Assembly (NCBI GenBank): GCA_026413225.1
Contig: CM048552.1
Coordinates: 134,243,053-134,307,052, forward strand
Direction: 5' to 3'
Source of the DNA: Otis tarda
Lineage: Eukaryota > Chordata > Aves > Otidiformes > Otididae
Length of the DNA stretch: 64,000 bases
The translations under genes were made by a program, and so were the position numbers. Shown one piece after another: positions 63,104 to 64,000 of this stretch; the first letter of the stretch is position 1, and every line of letters begins with the position of its first letter. The notes beneath the pieces were generated by a model, which had not been told where the DNA came from, made no database searches, and saw only the letters and a list, made by a program, of their open reading frames with translations.

Positions 63104-63764
63104 TGTCGGTACAAGGAGTCTCATGCGTACCTTTCCCCACTGCATGTAATTTGACTACAAGCCAAGCACTTTATTCCACAAATATGACAGCCGAAGAGGG
63201 ACTTCTTTGAGCTCTTGCTGCTAGGCAGCATGGCAGCATGGCGGTGACCTCCCGTTGAGCTGAGACGCCCCTCAAGGTTGCTTCTCAAGACAGAGACACA
63301 AACACCAGATCTTTGGTAAGTGACCGATATCGTGCATAACCCCGTAGTAGGTAAACTTTGTTTTTGCCTTGGTAACTTCGATGGGATGCTGAATTGATGC
63401 TAGCGCAACATTACATAAACTATGCATATATAATCCCTAGGCATAAACCATAGACCAAGTCTGAGGCCAAGTCTAGATCCAGCCCCATCTAGACTCCTCT
63501 CTGAGAAGGAGTTTAGAAAGCAAGGGGATCCATTCTGAACCTCTGACTCAACGCACCCTTTGCATCTTCGGTCTCTCTCTGTGAATCATTCTAACTCAAG
63601 TGTAACTCAATTTTCCTTTGTATGCTTTTCCATTAAGTAATTAATAGAGTGAACCTTGCCATTGAACTTTGTTAAGTCACACTTTTACAATATCATATTA
63701 AAATCACTTTTGCAAATACCTTTGACAGTGTTTCTTTAAGTGTCTAAATCTCCAATTCATGACA
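63104..63764 (+). mobile_element. Probable 5' LTR of an endogenous retrovirus (left edge uncertain)
   Basis: The right edge is supported by ...GACA (63761-63764), followed after 3 nt by a tRNA-Ser-like primer binding site. Inside are a TATA box (TATATAA, 63427-63433) and an ATTAAA poly(A) signal (63697-63702), placed as in U3 and R of an LTR. Starting at TGTC (63104) gives a 4-bp TGTC/GACA terminal inverted repeat and a length of 661 bp, but other left edges are possible. No gag, pol or env coding is in the window; any interior would lie beyond 64000. Confidence 0.45.
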
Positions 63765-63855
63765 AACTGGCGTAGTTAAAAGGATCCTAAATCTGCCTTT
63801 GCAACAGATTGGCATTGTTGGTAGGATCCTAAATCTCCTATTCACGACAGCTGGT
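63744..63855 (+). repeat. Tandem repeat (42-43 bp, about 2.5 copies) of LTR end plus primer binding site
   Basis: CTAAATCT starts copies at 63744, 63787 and 63829. Each copy carries a CA-ending U5-like stretch, 2-3 nt and then TGG. Copies 1 and 2 continue with primer-binding-site-like sequence (63768-63785 and 63810-63827). Each of these matches 14 of 18 positions complementary to the 3' end of vertebrate tRNA-Ser, including TGGC at the start and AGGAT at the end. Copy 3 diverges after TGG (63852). Confidence 0.6.
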
Positions 63856-64000
63856 TGAAAGACAAATTTTTCAAGATTACTGGAACATGGCAATAGGAGG
63901 AGGCTGCTGACAAAGAGGAATTGAGTTAGACCGCTGACAGGTATGACACTGAGCACAACTAGACATGTTTAATGAAGAACACAGATACCAGACCACCAAG
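63856..64000 (+). other. Possible retroviral leader, cut by window end
   Basis: Sequence after the tandem primer-binding-site repeats would be the untranslated leader before gag. No coding similarity is visible in these 145 bases. Confidence 0.25.

Noticed and set aside
62656-63114. 152-residue open frame on the - strand next to the LTR
   Set aside because: I compared it with PIGA, ASB genes and retroviral proteins in general terms and saw no match. It may simply be part of LTR or flank.

Overview
This is vertebrate nuclear DNA, most likely from a bird, probably a neoavian. It is AT-rich, intron-dominated and repeat-poor. Its interspersed repeats are CR1 LINE 3' ends of avian type (the short ATTCTATGATTCTAT terminus), a tRNA-derived SINE relic, and an avian-style endogenous retroviral LTR at the right end. 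Almost all short open frames in the window are chance.

The one complete gene is VEGFD (FIGF), on the + strand. I read all seven coding exons: 22945-23034, 40914-41124, 44659-44849, 47164-47312, 48563-48660, 51682-51877 and 52895-53021. All internal junctions are GT-AG and all phases are consistent. They encode 353 residues against 354 in human. The protein has a signal peptide, an N-terminal propeptide, a VEGF homology domain with all its family cysteines, and a Cys-rich C-terminal propeptide. Both proprotein-convertase sites fall at the human positions (after R88 and R205). The 3' UTR ends at an AATAAA at 53541. Intron 1 is 17.9 kb.

Upstream (1 to about 22.2 kb) I see no intact gene. At 21653, behind a good splice acceptor, lies what looks like the last exon of PIR (pirin), which in human ends just upstream of VEGFD in the same orientation. 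Here the exon carries an in-frame stop after PFVMNT and a 2-nt deletion before the conserved FERA segment. PIR is therefore either C-terminally truncated or decaying in this lineage. The rest of 1-21.6 kb would be the PIR terminal intron. It holds an old CR1 fragment, a perfect 55-bp tandem duplication, an isolated 75-nt exon-like segment, a tRNA-like relic and a hairpin.

Downstream (53.6-63.1 kb) is intergenic sequence with a 36-bp tandem duplication and the SINE relic. The window closes with a probable 5' LTR on the + strand (about 63104-63764). It is followed by a primer binding site resembling that of a tRNA-Ser primed retrovirus. The U5/PBS junction is repeated in tandem about 2.5 times with a 42-43 bp period, and the provirus interior, if present, continues beyond the window.
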